Shown piece after piece: positions 37,154-54,357 of a stretch of 64,000 nt of DNA. Origin of the DNA: Enterococcus hirae ATCC 9790. Lineage in GTDB: Bacteria; Bacillota; Bacilli; Lactobacillales; Enterococcaceae. Position numbers and translations under genes: made by a program. Where the stretch lies: NCBI RefSeq assembly GCF_000271405.2, contig NC_018081.1, positions 1,588,252 through 1,652,251 on the forward strand, written 5' to 3'. Under the pieces are notes generated by a model. That model saw nothing but the letters and a program-made list of their open reading frames with translations. It was not told the origin of the DNA and did no database searches. The number at the start of each line of letters is the position of its first letter. The first letter of the stretch is position 1.

Positions 37154-37212
37154 GAAGTTGTGACAGGACAGCAAAGACCAATGAGTCAATGCGAAATGTG
37201 ACAACTTCTTTT
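37154..37212 (+). terminator. Long-loop hairpin between cvpA and mutS2
   Basis: GAAGTTGTGACA (37154) pairs perfectly over 12 bases with TGTGACAACTTC-type sequence at 37197-37208 (allowing a G-U or mismatch in the middle), with a loop of about 31 bases and TTTTA after it. Possible terminator or attenuator. Confidence 0.5.
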
Positions 37213-37233
37213 AGTGAAAGTTAGGGTGATAAC

Positions 37234-39594
37234 GTGAATAATCGAATCCTAGAAACATTAGAATTTGAAAAAGTGAAACAGCTTGTTCGTCAGTTTGTGG
37301 TAACCGCGCAAGGAACAGAAGAACTCGCAAAGTTAGTGCCGATCAACCAACAAGAGAAATTAACAGATTGGTTAGCAGAAACAGAAGATGGCTTAAAAGT
37401 TCAAAGGTTACGTGGGGGAATCCCTATTCCTAAGTTAGAGAACATCCGACCTCATATGAAACGAATTGAGATCGGTGCTGATTTAAATGGACTCGAATTA
37501 GCGCAAGTTGCACGTGTTTTATCGACTACAAGTGAATTAAAACGATTCTTTGCTGATTTAGCAGATAGCGAAATTGAATTTTTACGTCTTTATTTCTGGG
37601 CAGAACAATTGGTGACGATCCCCGAATTGAATCGACGTTTAAAAGAGTCGATCGATGAAGATGGGCGAGTAACAGATGATGCTTCCCCTGAATTAAAAAT
37701 CATTCGTCAAAATATTCGTCGAAGTGAACAAACGGTGAGAGAACAACTAGATGGCATTGTTAGGGGGAAAAACGCCAAATACTTAAGTGATACGATTATT
37801 ACCATGCGAAATGATCGCTATGTGATTCCTGTCAAGCAAGAATACCGGGGTGTCTTTGGTGGGGTAGTCCATGATCAAAGTGCTTCTGGGCAAACATTAT
37901 TCGTTGAACCAAAGCAAATCGTTGAATTAAATAATCGCTTGAGACAGTATCAAATTGCAGAGCGTAATGAGATCCAACGTATTTTAAGTGAACTTTCTGC
38001 TGAACTGGTTCCTCATCGACATGAAATCATTCATAACGCATACGTGATCGGTAAACTAGATTTGATGAACGCCAAAGCACGTTTTGGGAAAGAACTGAAA
38101 GCCATCGTTCCTGCAATCAGTGTAGAAAATCATGTCATTTTAAAACAAGCAAGACATCCGTTGATTGATCAAGAAAAAGTGGTGGCTAATGATATCAGTA
38201 TTGGAAAAGAGTACCAAGCGATCGTGATTACTGGTCCAAATACTGGAGGAAAGACGATCACTTTAAAAACTTTAGGATTGTTACAATTGATGGGGCAATC
38301 GGGTTTACCGATCCCTGTAGATGAAGAAAGTCAAATCGGTATTTTTGAGGAAGTATTTGCTGACATCGGTGATGAACAATCCATCGAGCAAAGTCTCTCA
38401 ACATTTTCTTCCCATATGACAAACACCGTCGATATCTTGGCGCATGTGAATGAAAAAAGTTTAGTCTTGTTTGATGAATTAGGCGCAGGAACAGATCCCC
38501 AAGAAGGGGCAGCTTTAGCGATTGCTATTTTAGACGATCTTGGGAAAAAATCGGCTTATGTGATGGCTACGACACACTATCCAGAACTAAAAGTTTATGG
38601 ATACAATCGGGCGAATACAATCAATGCAAGTATGGAATTTGACGTTGATACACTTAGTCCAACGTATCGTCTGTTGATTGGTGTACCAGGGCGAAGTAAC
38701 GCATTTGAAATCTCTAGCCGCTTAGGATTAGATCAATCAGTCATCAATGAAGCCAAACAATTAATGAATGACGAAAGCCAAGATTTAAATGAAATGATCG
38801 CTGATTTAGAAAATCGACGAAAAATGGCTGAAACGGAGTATTTAGAAATGCGCCACTACGTTGATGAAGCACAAGAGTTATATGAAAACTTAAAAGAGGC
38901 GTATCGTTATTTCTTTGAAGAACGAGAAAAAGAAATCGAAAAAGCTAAGAAAAAAGCCAATGAATTAGTTTCTGAAGCACAAGAAAATGCGGAAAAAATC
39001 ATTGCAGATATTCGTAAAATGCAACAACAAGTAGGACAAGGAAATGTAAAAGAGCACCAATTGATTGATGCGAAAACCAAATTGGCAAACTTACATCAAG
39101 AAGAACAACTGAAAAAAAATAAAGTGTTGAAAAAAGCCAAAGAACAAAAAACATTGAAACCAGGCGACGAAGTTTTAGTGACAACTTATGGTCAAAGAGG
39201 AACCTTGTTACGTAAAAACGGGGAGCAATGGCAAGTGGAAATCGGGATTTTAAAAATGAATGTTTCTGAAAGTGAATTAACGCCCGTTGCTCCACAAAAG
39301 GAACCAAAACAGCGGGTCATTCATGCTGTACGTTCTGAATCAGCTAGTCACGTGTCGAACCAACTAGATCTTCGTGGCAAACGCTATGAAGAAGCGTTGA
39401 GTGAGGTTGACCAATACCTTGATTCAGCGATCCTTGCTGGCTATCCCCAAGTAACGATCGTACATGGAAAAGGGACCGGAGCTTTGCGTCAAGGAATCAC
39501 CGACTACTTGAAAAATCATCGAAGTGTCAAAAGTTTTGAATTTGCTCCTGCTAACCAAGGCGGTAATGGGGCGACGATCGTTAAATTTAAATAA
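37234..39594 (+). CDS. mutS2: MutS2 endonuclease/ribosome-rescue ATPase
   Basis: 786-aa protein. The ATPase core has Walker A GPNTGGKT near residue 335 and Walker B LVLFDELGAGTDPQEGAALA near 410. A long coiled coil follows (residues 515-640), then a KOW-like part and the C-terminal Smr nuclease domain with LDLRGKRYEEAL and VHGKGTGALRQG. MutS2 suppresses homologous recombination and, in B. subtilis, splits collided ribosomes. GTG start at 37234 after AGGGTGA. Length normal. Confidence 0.96.
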   Translation: MNNRILETLEFEKVKQLVRQFVVTAQGTEELAKLVPINQQEKLTDWLAETEDGLKVQRLRGGIPIPKLENIRPHMKRIEIGADLNGLELAQVARVLSTTSELKRFFADLADSEIEFLRLYFWAEQLVTIPELNRRLKESIDEDGRVTDDASPELKIIRQNIRRSEQTVREQLDGIVRGKNAKYLSDTIITMRNDRYVIPVKQEYRGVFGGVVHDQSASGQTLFVEPKQIVELNNRLRQYQIAERNEIQRILSELSAELVPHRHEIIHNAYVIGKLDLMNAKARFGKELKAIVPAISVENHVILKQARHPLIDQEKVVANDISIGKEYQAIVITGPNTGGKTITLKTLGLLQLMGQSGLPIPVDEESQIGIFEEVFADIGDEQSIEQSLSTFSSHMTNTVDILAHVNEKSLVLFDELGAGTDPQEGAALAIAILDDLGKKSAYVMATTHYPELKVYGYNRANTINASMEFDVDTLSPTYRLLIGVPGRSNAFEISSRLGLDQSVINEAKQLMNDESQDLNEMIADLENRRKMAETEYLEMRHYVDEAQELYENLKEAYRYFFEEREKEIEKAKKKANELVSEAQENAEKIIADIRKMQQQVGQGNVKEHQLIDAKTKLANLHQEEQLKKNKVLKKAKEQKTLKPGDEVLVTTYGQRGTLLRKNGEQWQVEIGILKMNVSESELTPVAPQKEPKQRVIHAVRSESASHVSNQLDLRGKRYEEALSEVDQYLDSAILAGYPQVTIVHGKGTGALRQGITDYLKNHRSVKSFEFAPANQGGNGATIVKFK

Positions 39595-39679
39595 AACTTA
39601 CTAAATGTAAGCAGAAGGCTCGTCTCGAATCAAGAAAGGTGCTATAATGACTCTAGACTAAAAAATGGAGGTCTTTGAT

Positions 39680-39994
39680 ATGTCACAAGTAGTTACAGAT
39701 ACGACATTTAACGAAGAAACAGATAAAGGCTTAGTATTAATCGACTTTTGGGCAACTTGGTGTGGACCTTGTCGCATGCAAGCACCAATTTTAGATCAGC
39801 TGTCAGAAGAATACGATGAAGATGAATTCCGAATCGTAAAAATGGATGTAGATGAAAACCCACAAACACCTCAACAATTTGGGATTATGAGTATTCCAAC
39901 ATTATTGTTGAAAAAAGATGGGCAAGTCGTTGAAAAAGCGGTTGGTGTACACTCGAAAGAGCAATTACGTCAAATGATCGATCAATATTTATAA
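39680..39994 (+). CDS. trxA: Thioredoxin
   Basis: 104-aa cytoplasmic disulfide reductase with the canonical active site WCGPC (FWATWCGPCRMQ near residue 28) and the cis-Pro motif SIPTLLL. ATG 39680 follows GGAGG; the frame is open a few codons upstream. Followed by a strong terminator. Gene order mutS2-trxA-uvrC is conserved in lactic bacteria. Confidence 0.96.
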   Translation: MSQVVTDTTFNEETDKGLVLIDFWATWCGPCRMQAPILDQLSEEYDEDEFRIVKMDVDENPQTPQQFGIMSIPTLLLKKDGQVVEKAVGVHSKEQLRQMIDQYL

Positions 39995-40009
39995 ACATCT
40001 GGAATGTTA

Positions 40010-40048
40010 CTGAGATATCAATCAATGGATTGATATCTCGGTTTTTTT
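40010..40048 (+). terminator. Intrinsic terminator after trxA
   Basis: CTGAGATATCAATC pairs with GATTGATATCTCGG, loop AATG, then seven T. Confidence 0.95.
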
Positions 40049-40189
40049 GTCCTTAGCACAAATTTCAGTAAAACCTTTCTCTAGTTTATCTAAACCCTCA
40101 AACAAGTCTAGGAAACAAATGAGCCGATTACGATTCTTTTTGACAGACATGTTATAATTAATTCAATGAAATTTGAAAGGAAGTATTTC

Positions 40190-41967
40190 ATGAACGAACG
40201 TATCAAAAATAAATTAGCCTTACTTCCTGATCAACCTGGCTGCTACTTGATGAAAGATAAAAATGGCACCATCATCTATGTTGGGAAAGCAAAGATTCTC
40301 AAAAATAGAGTCCGTTCCTACTTTACAGGTAGTCATAATACCAAAACCGAACGATTAGTTAGTGAGATCGAAGACTTTGAATATATTGTTACAGAATCCA
40401 ATATCGAAGCTTTACTTTTAGAAATCAATTTGATCAAGAAAAATGATCCTAAATACAATATCATGTTGAAAGATGATAAAACGTATCCTTTTTTGAAAAT
40501 CACAAACGAAAAGTACCCACGCTTAGTCATTACACGTAAAGTGTTAAAAGACAAAGCAGTTTATTTCGGACCATATCCAGATGTTGGCGCAGCCAACGAG
40601 ACCAAAAAAATCCTTGATCGGTTGTTTCCGTTACGCAAGTGTAAACCTAGCCAAACGAAAGAACCGTGTTTGTATTATCACTTAGGCCAATGCCTTTGTC
40701 CTTATTATTTTGATGTTGATCCACAAGTTTACACGAAAATCGTTGATGAAGTTAAAAGCTTTTTAAATGGTGGCTATGAAAAAGTTGAATCAGAAATCCA
40801 CCAAAAAATGGTTCAAGCTGCTGAAAAGATGGAATTTGAAAAAGCGGCAGAATACCGCGATCAGATACGAGCCATTGAAACGATTATGACTCGTCAAAAA
40901 ATGACCAATACAGATCTGGTGGATCGAGATGTTTTTGGCTACGCCATTGATAAAGGCTGGATGTGCGTCCAAGTATTCTTTGTGAGACAAGGGAAATTGA
41001 TTGAACGGGATGTTTCGATGTTTCCTTTTTATAATGAAGCAGAAGAGGACTTTTTGACTTATATCGGGCAGTTTTATCAAGAAAATGAACATTTTATTCC
41101 TAAAGAAGTCTTGATTCCTGACACGATCGATCAACCGAGTGTGGAGGCATTGTTGTCCACAAAAGTTTTACAACCTAAACGTGGTGAAAAGAAAAAATTA
41201 GTAGAACTTGCGAATAAAAATGCTACGGTTGCATTGAATGAACGATTTGATTTGATTGCTAGAAAGCAAGAACGAACGATTGGGGCAGTGGAACGTTTAG
41301 GGAATGCCATGAATATTCCTACACCTGTTCGGATTGAATCCTTCGATAATTCGAATATCATGGGAACCAATCCAGTAGCGGCAATGGTGGTATTCATCGA
41401 TGGAAAGCCAGCAAAAAAAGAATACCGCAAATATAAAATCAAAACGGTCACAGGACCAGATGATTATGCTTCGATGCGAGAAGTGATCTATCGAAGATAT
41501 TCTCGTGTCATTCGAGAAGGTCTCCCTTTGCCTGATTTGATTTTGATCGATGGTGGGAAAGGGCAAGTAGATGTCGCCAAAGATGTTTTAGAAAATCAAC
41601 TTGGGATCGACATACCAGTGGCTGGTATGGCTAAAAATGATAAGCATAAAACGAATGAACTCCTTTTTGGAAATGAACTTTCGGTGGTTCCATTGGAAAG
41701 AAATTCGCCCGAGTTCTTTTTACTTCAACGGGTCCAAGATGAGGTCCATCGGTTTGCGATCACATTCCATAGACAACTACGAAGTAAAAATAGTTTTGCT
41801 TCTAAGCTGGATGAAATTGAAGGATTAGGACCGAAAAGAAAAAATTACTTCTAAAAGAATTTAAATCGTTGAAAAATGTTACGGCAGCGACGATGGAAGA
41901 ACTCCAACAAATTGGGCTACCAAAAAATGTTGCTCAAAATGTTTTTGATAAATTACATGAGAACTAG
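40190..41967 (+). pseudogene. uvrC: Excinuclease ABC subunit C, frameshifted near its end
   Basis: UvrC makes both incisions in nucleotide excision repair. The protein shows the GIY-YIG domain ([19 protein letters not shown] near residue 17), the UVR motif ([15 protein letters not shown]), the RNase H-like half with [20 protein letters not shown] and [10 protein letters not shown]. The frame ends at 41854 after GPKRKNYF. Adding one A to the six-A run at 41839-41844 restores [21 protein letters not shown] and the C-terminal helix-hairpin-helix, to TAG 41965, giving 592 aa, the normal length. ATG 40190 follows AAAGGAAG. Loss of the (HhH)2 domain would impair DNA binding. Confidence 0.9.
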
Positions 41968-42011
41968 CATAGGACACTTTACAAACCACGTAAAGTGTCC
42001 TATGATTTTTT
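41968..42011 (+). terminator. Intrinsic terminator of uvrC
   Basis: A perfect 15-bp stem CATAGGACACTTTAC/GTAAAGTGTCCTATG with a 7-base loop, then ATTTTTTG. It begins directly after the corrected uvrC stop, which supports the frame correction. Confidence 0.95.
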
Positions 42012-42303
42012 GTATAACAAATGATGTAGAATTCGTTTTAGTTCGACGAGGCGGGAAGCGCTATGATGACTATTGGAAATGATTATAGCCAACCTAGACT
42101 GAATAAATGTCAAAATGGTCGTTGTTTCAATGAAAAAGTGGGAAAGAATGGTTTTCTTTTTAAACTATTCATTTTTCAATAGACTTTGGACCTTTAATTG
42201 ATAAAGAATCTCTGGACTATTTCATTTTTTGCATTTGTATGCGATTTAAGTTGTCTGAACTATCTGAATATGGTAGAAGAAATGGAGACGAAGGAGTGAG
42301 ACG

Positions 42304-43203
42304 ATGTTAGAAGTGAAAGATTTGGTTAAGACGTTTGGAGACTATACCGCTGTTGATCATGTGTCTTTTCAAATACCTGATGGAAAGATTATGGGGCTGA
42401 TCGGACAAAACGGGGCAGGAAAAACCACAACTTTTCGATTGATCTTAGATTTTTTGACACAGGATCAAGGGGAAGTTTTATGGAATGGACAACCTTTGGG
42501 AGAAAAAGACTATGACATTATTGGCTATCTTCCTGAAGAACGTGGGTTGTATCCGAAAGTAACGATTCAAGAGCAATTGTTGTATTTTGCTGAATTGAGA
42601 GGCAAAAAAAGAAAAGAGATCGAACCAAAAATCGATTTTTGGATGGAAAAGTTCCAAGTAAAAGGAAAGAAAACCGATAAAGTAAAATCATTGTCTAAAG
42701 GAAATCAACAAAAAGTCCAATTGATTGCTACGTTGATCCATGAACCTAAATTAATCATATTGGACGAGCCGTTTAGTGGGCTTGACCCAGTCAATGCAGA
42801 ATTGCTGAAAGATGGGATCATTGAGTTAAAAGAACATGGCTCATGTGTTATTTTCTCCAGTCACAATATGGATAATGTTGAAAAAATCTGTGATCATTTA
42901 ATTATGTTGCGTAATGGAAAAATGGTGTTAAGCGGGAAAGTCCATGAAATCAGAAATTCTTTTGGACGAACAAAGTTATTCTTAGAATCTGGCTTGTCCC
43001 AGCAGGAAGTTGCAATGATCGAAGGAGTCGAAAAAGTCGTCACTCATGAAGATCAAACGCTTGAAATCACTTTAAACGATCCTGATGTAGGAAAAGAAAT
43101 CTTTACCCGAGCAACACAATTTGGCTATATTCCAATGTTCAATCAACAACCGCCTACCTTAGAAGAGATATTCAAAATGAAAGCAGGTGAGATTGATGCG
43201 TAA
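42304..43203 (+). CDS. ABC transporter ATP-binding protein (NatA/YhaQ type)
   Basis: 299-aa ATPase with Walker A GQNGAGKT near residue 38, signature KSLSKGNQQKVQLIATL near 137, Walker B LIILDEPFSGLDP near 158, and H-loop SSHNMDNVEKICD. The C-terminal extension is typical for NatA-type exporters. It overlaps the permease gene by 8 bases. The pair may export Na+, drugs or peptides; the sequence does not say. Confidence 0.9.
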   Translation: MLEVKDLVKTFGDYTAVDHVSFQIPDGKIMGLIGQNGAGKTTTFRLILDFLTQDQGEVLWNGQPLGEKDYDIIGYLPEERGLYPKVTIQEQLLYFAELRGKKRKEIEPKIDFWMEKFQVKGKKTDKVKSLSKGNQQKVQLIATLIHEPKLIILDEPFSGLDPVNAELLKDGIIELKEHGSCVIFSSHNMDNVEKICDHLIMLRNGKMVLSGKVHEIRNSFGRTKLFLESGLSQQEVAMIEGVEKVVTHEDQTLEITLNDPDVGKEIFTRATQFGYIPMFNQQPPTLEEIFKMKAGEIDA

Positions 43204-44458
43204 ATTTTGGATCATTACAAAAGATGTCTATTTAAAAAATGTCAAATCTATCTCTTTCTTAATTATGATCTTAGTGCCATTCATTATGATAGGAATCGTT
43301 TATTTAGCAGGCAATTTTGCTCAGCAAAACAGTGAGATTAATAAAATTGGTGTATTGTCCGAAAATCAACAAGTAACGCAACAGCTTGAACAAGTAAAAA
43401 CCGATGAGTTCAGCTTTCAAGCGGTTGATTCGCAAACACAAGCTCAAAAAGAATTAGCCGATGAAAAAATTGATGCCTATTTAGTCGTCACGGTCGAAAA
43501 CGATCAGCTAAAAGGTCAACTTTACAGTGAAAATTCGTTAGGACAAAGTACACAATTGTTGATCCAACAGCAATTAACTGGGTTGCAATCACTATTGCGA
43601 GCTAGCCAACTGGGACTTTCTCCTGAAGAAGTAGCTAGTCTTAGTCAACCAGCAAGTTTGACTAGACAAAAAGTAAGTTTTGATAGTAATAACAAAATGA
43701 AAGTTGGAGAAGATAATTCTGGCGTACAATATGCGATTAGTTATGCAGCAACCATTATCTTATTTATCATTATCCTGACTTATTCACAAATCATCGCGCA
43801 AGAAATTGCTTCTGAAAAGGGAACTCGAATCATGGAAGTCATTTTATCAAGTACGACAGCTCAAAAACATTTTTATGGTAAATTGACTGGTGTCTTGTTA
43901 GTTGCTTTAACGCAGATGGCTCTATACGGTGTGATTTTGACTGTGGGATTCCAACAATTTAAACATATGGATTTTGTAAAAAGTATCATAGAGAATATTT
44001 CACTAGATAAGATCATCGGACCATTTTTATGGTACGCATTGTTGTTTATGTTCTTTGGTATCTTGATCTTCTCCGTTTTAGCGGCTTTATGTGGATCATT
44101 AGTCAACAAAGCAGAAGATACAGCAAAAGCGATTTTACCAGTTACTTATCTTTCTTTAGGTGGCTATATGCTTGGGTTGATCTTAGGCGCATCTGATCCA
44201 AACAATATCGTGATTCGGATCACGTCCTATATTCCGTTCCTTTCTTCTTATATTATGCCGATTCGTTTGGCGAATGAGACAGTGGGAATGACTAGTGTAT
44301 TGATTTCACTTGTAGTGTTAATCATTGTCACATTCCTGCTAATGTTCTTCTCAGCGAATATGTATAAATCAAATGTTCTTGTTTATAGTGAAGGTGGCTT
44401 ATGGAGTTCATTGAAACAGTCACTTTCAATTATGAGAAATGAACGTAAGAAATCCTAA
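43196..44458 (+). CDS. ABC-2 type permease (NatB/YhaP type)
   Basis: 420-aa membrane protein with one N-terminal helix, an extracellular domain (residues 40-175) rich in Gln, and five to six C-terminal helices with EIASEKGTRIMEVILSSTTAQKHFYGKL, the characteristic cytoplasmic loop of this family. ATG 43196 has AGGTGA upstream within the ATPase gene; a GTG at 43187 is less likely. Followed by a strong terminator. Confidence 0.88.
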   Translation: MRKFWIITKDVYLKNVKSISFLIMILVPFIMIGIVYLAGNFAQQNSEINKIGVLSENQQVTQQLEQVKTDEFSFQAVDSQTQAQKELADEKIDAYLVVTVENDQLKGQLYSENSLGQSTQLLIQQQLTGLQSLLRASQLGLSPEEVASLSQPASLTRQKVSFDSNNKMKVGEDNSGVQYAISYAATIILFIIILTYSQIIAQEIASEKGTRIMEVILSSTTAQKHFYGKLTGVLLVALTQMALYGVILTVGFQQFKHMDFVKSIIENISLDKIIGPFLWYALLFMFFGILIFSVLAALCGSLVNKAEDTAKAILPVTYLSLGGYMLGLILGASDPNNIVIRITSYIPFLSSYIMPIRLANETVGMTSVLISLVVLIIVTFLLMFFSANMYKSNVLVYSEGGLWSSLKQSLSIMRNERKKS

Positions 44459-44511
44459 CCGACTGACTATTAAAAGCAGTATCGGCACAACAAAATGGTA
44501 AATGAAAAACT

Positions 44512-44562
44512 AAATGCTGGCGTTATTTCGGTTGATCTACGAAATAACACCAGCATTTTTTA
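44512..44562 (+). terminator. Intrinsic terminator after the ABC permease gene
   Basis: AAATGCTGG.GTTATTTCG pairs with CGAAATAAC.CCAGCATTT around GTTGATCTA; six T follow. Confidence 0.93.
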
Positions 44563-44604
44563 GGATATTCTAAAGGAAAAAATCGTTGCCCAATCACTTC
44601 AGGA

Positions 44605-45324
44605 CTAAAATTCTTGAACAAAAAAATCAAATAATCCTTGGTCAGTGGAATTGCTTGAATGTGTCAGCTCTGGATGCCATTGTACACCAAACAATCGAAC
44701 ATCCTTATCGAGACTTTCAATCCCTTCCACTAGACCATCAGGAGAAAAGGCTGTAGCTTTTAATGAAGGTGCCAGCTCTTTCAACGCCTGATGATGATAA
44801 GAGTTTACCAAATAAGTATCAGGTAGTAGCTGATATAATAGAGTGTCGGGTAAAATCTCTACTTCATGAGTAGCAAATTGTGGGGCGGTTGGATGCTGTT
44901 CATGTTTGACCGACCACTTAGGATAAGTGGTTAAATCTTGATACAAACTACCCCCAAGCACGACATTTAAGAGTTGCATTCCACGACAAACAGCAAAAAT
45001 TGGTTTGTTTTGCTTCAGAGCCTCGCTGATAAGTGCCGCTTCAAAGAGATCTCTTTGAAGATTGGTTTCTAAAAGTTTTGGATGGGGAGGTTCATGATAC
45101 AGTTGTGGGGAAATATCCTGTCCACCGGCTAAGATCAGTTTATCGATTTGGTCAATATAAGCAGAAGCAGTCTTAGGGGATGAGATCGGTAAAACGATCG
45201 GTAAACCATCCGCCTGCTGTACAGCATTGACAAAGCCTTGGGGAGTATAGGTTACTTGATTTCCTTGAAAAGTATCTGTCGCTCGGATCAACTGATTTCC
45301 AGCAATTCCAATAATGGGTAACAT
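44605..45324 (-). CDS. Gamma-glutamyl-gamma-aminobutyrate hydrolase family (class I GATase)
   Basis: 239-aa protein of the PuuD-like glutamine amidotransferase family. The nucleophile elbow is FAVCRGMQLLNVVLGG near residue 105, and the His-x-Glu of the triad is in GVQWHPELTHS near residue 215; LILAGGQDISPQLY near 70 fits. It may cleave gamma-glutamyl bonds, but substrate is unknown. ATG 45324 has GGAGG at correct spacing; the ATG at 45330 is too close. Divergent from the ntp operon. Confidence 0.87.
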   Translation of the reverse strand: MLPIIGIAGNQLIRATDTFQGNQVTYTPQGFVNAVQQADGLPIVLPISSPKTASAYIDQIDKLILAGGQDISPQLYHEPPHPKLLETNLQRDLFEAALISEALKQNKPIFAVCRGMQLLNVVLGGSLYQDLTTYPKWSVKHEQHPTAPQFATHEVEILPDTLLYQLLPDTYLVNSYHHQALKELAPSLKATAFSPDGLVEGIESLDKDVRLFGVQWHPELTHSSNSTDQGLFDFFVQEF

Positions 45325-45488
45325 AAACATTCCTCCAAATCGTCTATTCGTTCTATTCTATCAAGAATAAAAAAATTTAAAACTATTTGAAATAGATCTA
45401 GTTTGGGAATAAATATGAAGAAAAAATTTTTTTCATGAGAATTTCTTATAAAAAAACAGAGTTACCGAGGAAAAATATGGTGTTTTTA

Positions 45489-45516
45489 TTGAATTTTTTC
45501 GTCATTTTGGTACAAT
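45489..45516 (+). promoter_or_regulatory. Promoter of the ntp operon
   Basis: TTGAAT (45489-45494) and TACAAT (45511-45516) are separated by 16 bases. This would start transcription near 45523, about 160 bases upstream of ntpF, leaving room for the structured leader. Confidence 0.7.
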
Positions 45517-45538
45517 AGAATTAAATCACGAATAAAAT

Positions 45539-45619
45539 GGTTGGGCATAATGCTTCAAGGATCGCGTTCTTCAAGGGGTGAGAAGAACATATTGAAGGGC
45601 TCAGCATCATTAGTCAACT
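45539..45619 (+). promoter_or_regulatory. Structured leader of the ntp operon, candidate riboswitch-like element
   Basis: Nested stems can be read: GGTTG (45539-45543) with CAACT (45615-45619); ATGCT (45550-45554) with AGCAT (45603-45607); TTCAA (45554-45558) with TTGAA (45592-45596); GTTCTTC (45566-45572) with GAAGAAC (45582-45588), loop AAGGGGTGA. Purine-rich single strands (GAAGGGCTC, AAGGGG) remain in the joints. The element ends exactly where the terminator stem begins. ntp expression in E. hirae is known to rise with Na+; that this leader senses it is my inference. Confidence 0.55.
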
Positions 45620-45664
45620 AAAGGGCACATACTTTCAATGTAACGAGAGCATGTGTCCTTTTTT
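45619..45664 (+). terminator. Terminator-like hairpin upstream of ntpF
   Basis: AAAGGGCACAT..CTTTC pairs with GAGAG.ATGTGTCCTTT and runs into TTTTTTAA. It lies between promoter and first gene, so it must be bypassed for operon expression; this is the layout of an attenuator. Confidence 0.75.
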
Positions 45665-45685
45665 AATCGAAAGGGGGAAGTGATT

Positions 45686-46034
45686 GTGACAGAAATGGCG
45701 CGAATTTTGACAAGAATCAAAGAAGCAGAAGAGAATAATCAGAAAAAAGAAGAGCAGGTCAAAGCTGAACTTGCTCAATATGAACAATTAAAAAATAACG
45801 AATTAATCGATTTGAATAAAGAATTCCAAGAACGATTAACCAAGCTGATGAAAGAAAAAGAAAAAAATGAAGAGGAAGTAACTGAAGACGAACAGCACAA
45901 ACTGGAATTGATTTTAGAACAATTTCGTCAAAAAGTTCTTGAAATAGAAAAAACATATTTAGAAAAAGAAGAAGAGGAAATAGCGAAGAAAAAGAACTTA
46001 ACAAATGAGATCATTGAAAGGATGAAACAAAACA

Positions 46035-46048
<14 letters not shown>
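45686..46048 (+). CDS. ntpF: V-type Na+-ATPase peripheral-stalk subunit NtpF
   Basis: About 120-aa helical protein, almost entirely charged coiled coil. It pairs with NtpE to form the peripheral stalk that links the V1 head to NtpI. GTG 45686 is chosen because AAGGGGGAAG lies 6-10 bases upstream; an ATG three codons later is possible, and the frame upstream overlaps the terminator. First gene of the operon; overlaps ntpI by 14 bases. Confidence 0.88.
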
Positions 46049-48523
<2,475 letters not shown>

Positions 48524-48554
48524 TAGCCTAGCTTATAAGGAGGAATGACGGTGG

Positions 48555-49136
48555 ATGCCGATTGATAAAATCATCACTCAAATAAATGAAACAGCACAAC
48601 TCGAACGTGCATCATTCGAAGAAATGAAGCGCAAAGAAATCGATCAAAAATTCGAAGTGAAAAAGTGGCAGATCGAAGCAGATTTTCAGAAAGAAAAAGC
48701 AAGTAAACTGGAAGAAATTGAACGAAGTTATCGCCAGTTGAGAAACAAGCAAAAAATGCAAGTGAAACAAGAAATCTTAAATGCGAAACAAGAAGTTTTA
48801 CAGCGTTTATTCACGGAAGCAACGCTTCAGTTAGAAAATGAACCAAAAGAAGAACAACTTGCGTTGATGAAGCAAATGATCCAAACATTACCGATCAATG
48901 GCACAGCTCGCTTGATCCCAGGAGAAAAATCAGCGGATATCTTAACACCTGCGGTCATCGCTGAATGGAATGAAGAACTTCCTTTTGAATTAATCCGGGA
49001 AGACTTTACTGAAAAAGCACAAGCAGGGTTGATCATTGATGATGCTGGTATCCAATATAACTTTTTGTTTAGTCACTTGATCAAGGAAATTCAAGAGACG
49101 ATGAGTGCTGAAATTGCCAAAGAATTATTTGACTAA
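48555..49136 (+). CDS. ntpE: V-type Na+-ATPase stalk subunit E, NtpE
   Basis: 193-aa peripheral-stalk subunit, partner of NtpF. The N-terminal two thirds are a long coiled coil (RASFEEMKRKEIDQKFEVKKW), the rest a globular domain with ARLIPGEKSADIL and AGLIIDDAGIQYNF. The start is not clean: AGGAGG is 5 bases from an ATG at 48545 whose frame stops after six codons, while ATG 48555 is 12 bases away. Either the small upstream frame is an accident or one base differs from the true gene start. Confidence 0.93.
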   Translation: MPIDKIITQINETAQLERASFEEMKRKEIDQKFEVKKWQIEADFQKEKASKLEEIERSYRQLRNKQKMQVKQEILNAKQEVLQRLFTEATLQLENEPKEEQLALMKQMIQTLPINGTARLIPGEKSADILTPAVIAEWNEELPFELIREDFTEKAQAGLIIDDAGIQYNFLFSHLIKEIQETMSAEIAKELFD

Positions 49137-49150
49137 GGAGGGATTGTCAA

Positions 49151-54249
<5,099 letters not shown>

Positions 54250-54306
54250 GGCTGATCCAATTCAGCATTCTAATGGCTTTTTTCATGATCAGAACAAATC
54301 GAATTT

Positions 54307-54349
54307 AGCGTAAGAAGAAAAAGTAGTCATTTATTTTTCTTCTTGCGCT
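54307..54349 (+). terminator. 16-bp hairpin between ntpD and ntpJ
   Basis: AGCGTAAGAAGAAAAA pairs with TTTTTCTTCTTGCGCT (one G-U pair), loop 11 bases. No T run follows, so it may slow or partly end transcription, or protect the upstream mRNA 3' end. It sits just before the -10 box at 54358. Confidence 0.7.
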
Positions 54350-54357
54350 CGTTTGCT

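Noticed and set aside
40139..40160. TTGACA and TATAAT upstream of uvrC as a promoter
   Set aside because: The two boxes are only 7 bases apart, so they cannot work together; a different -35 would be needed.
42002..42082. Short frame after uvrC with FVLVRRGGKRYDDYW, like the start of a Nudix protein
   Set aside because: Only 26 codons, the ATG lies inside the uvrC terminator stem, and no Nudix box follows. Possibly a remnant, but too short to support.
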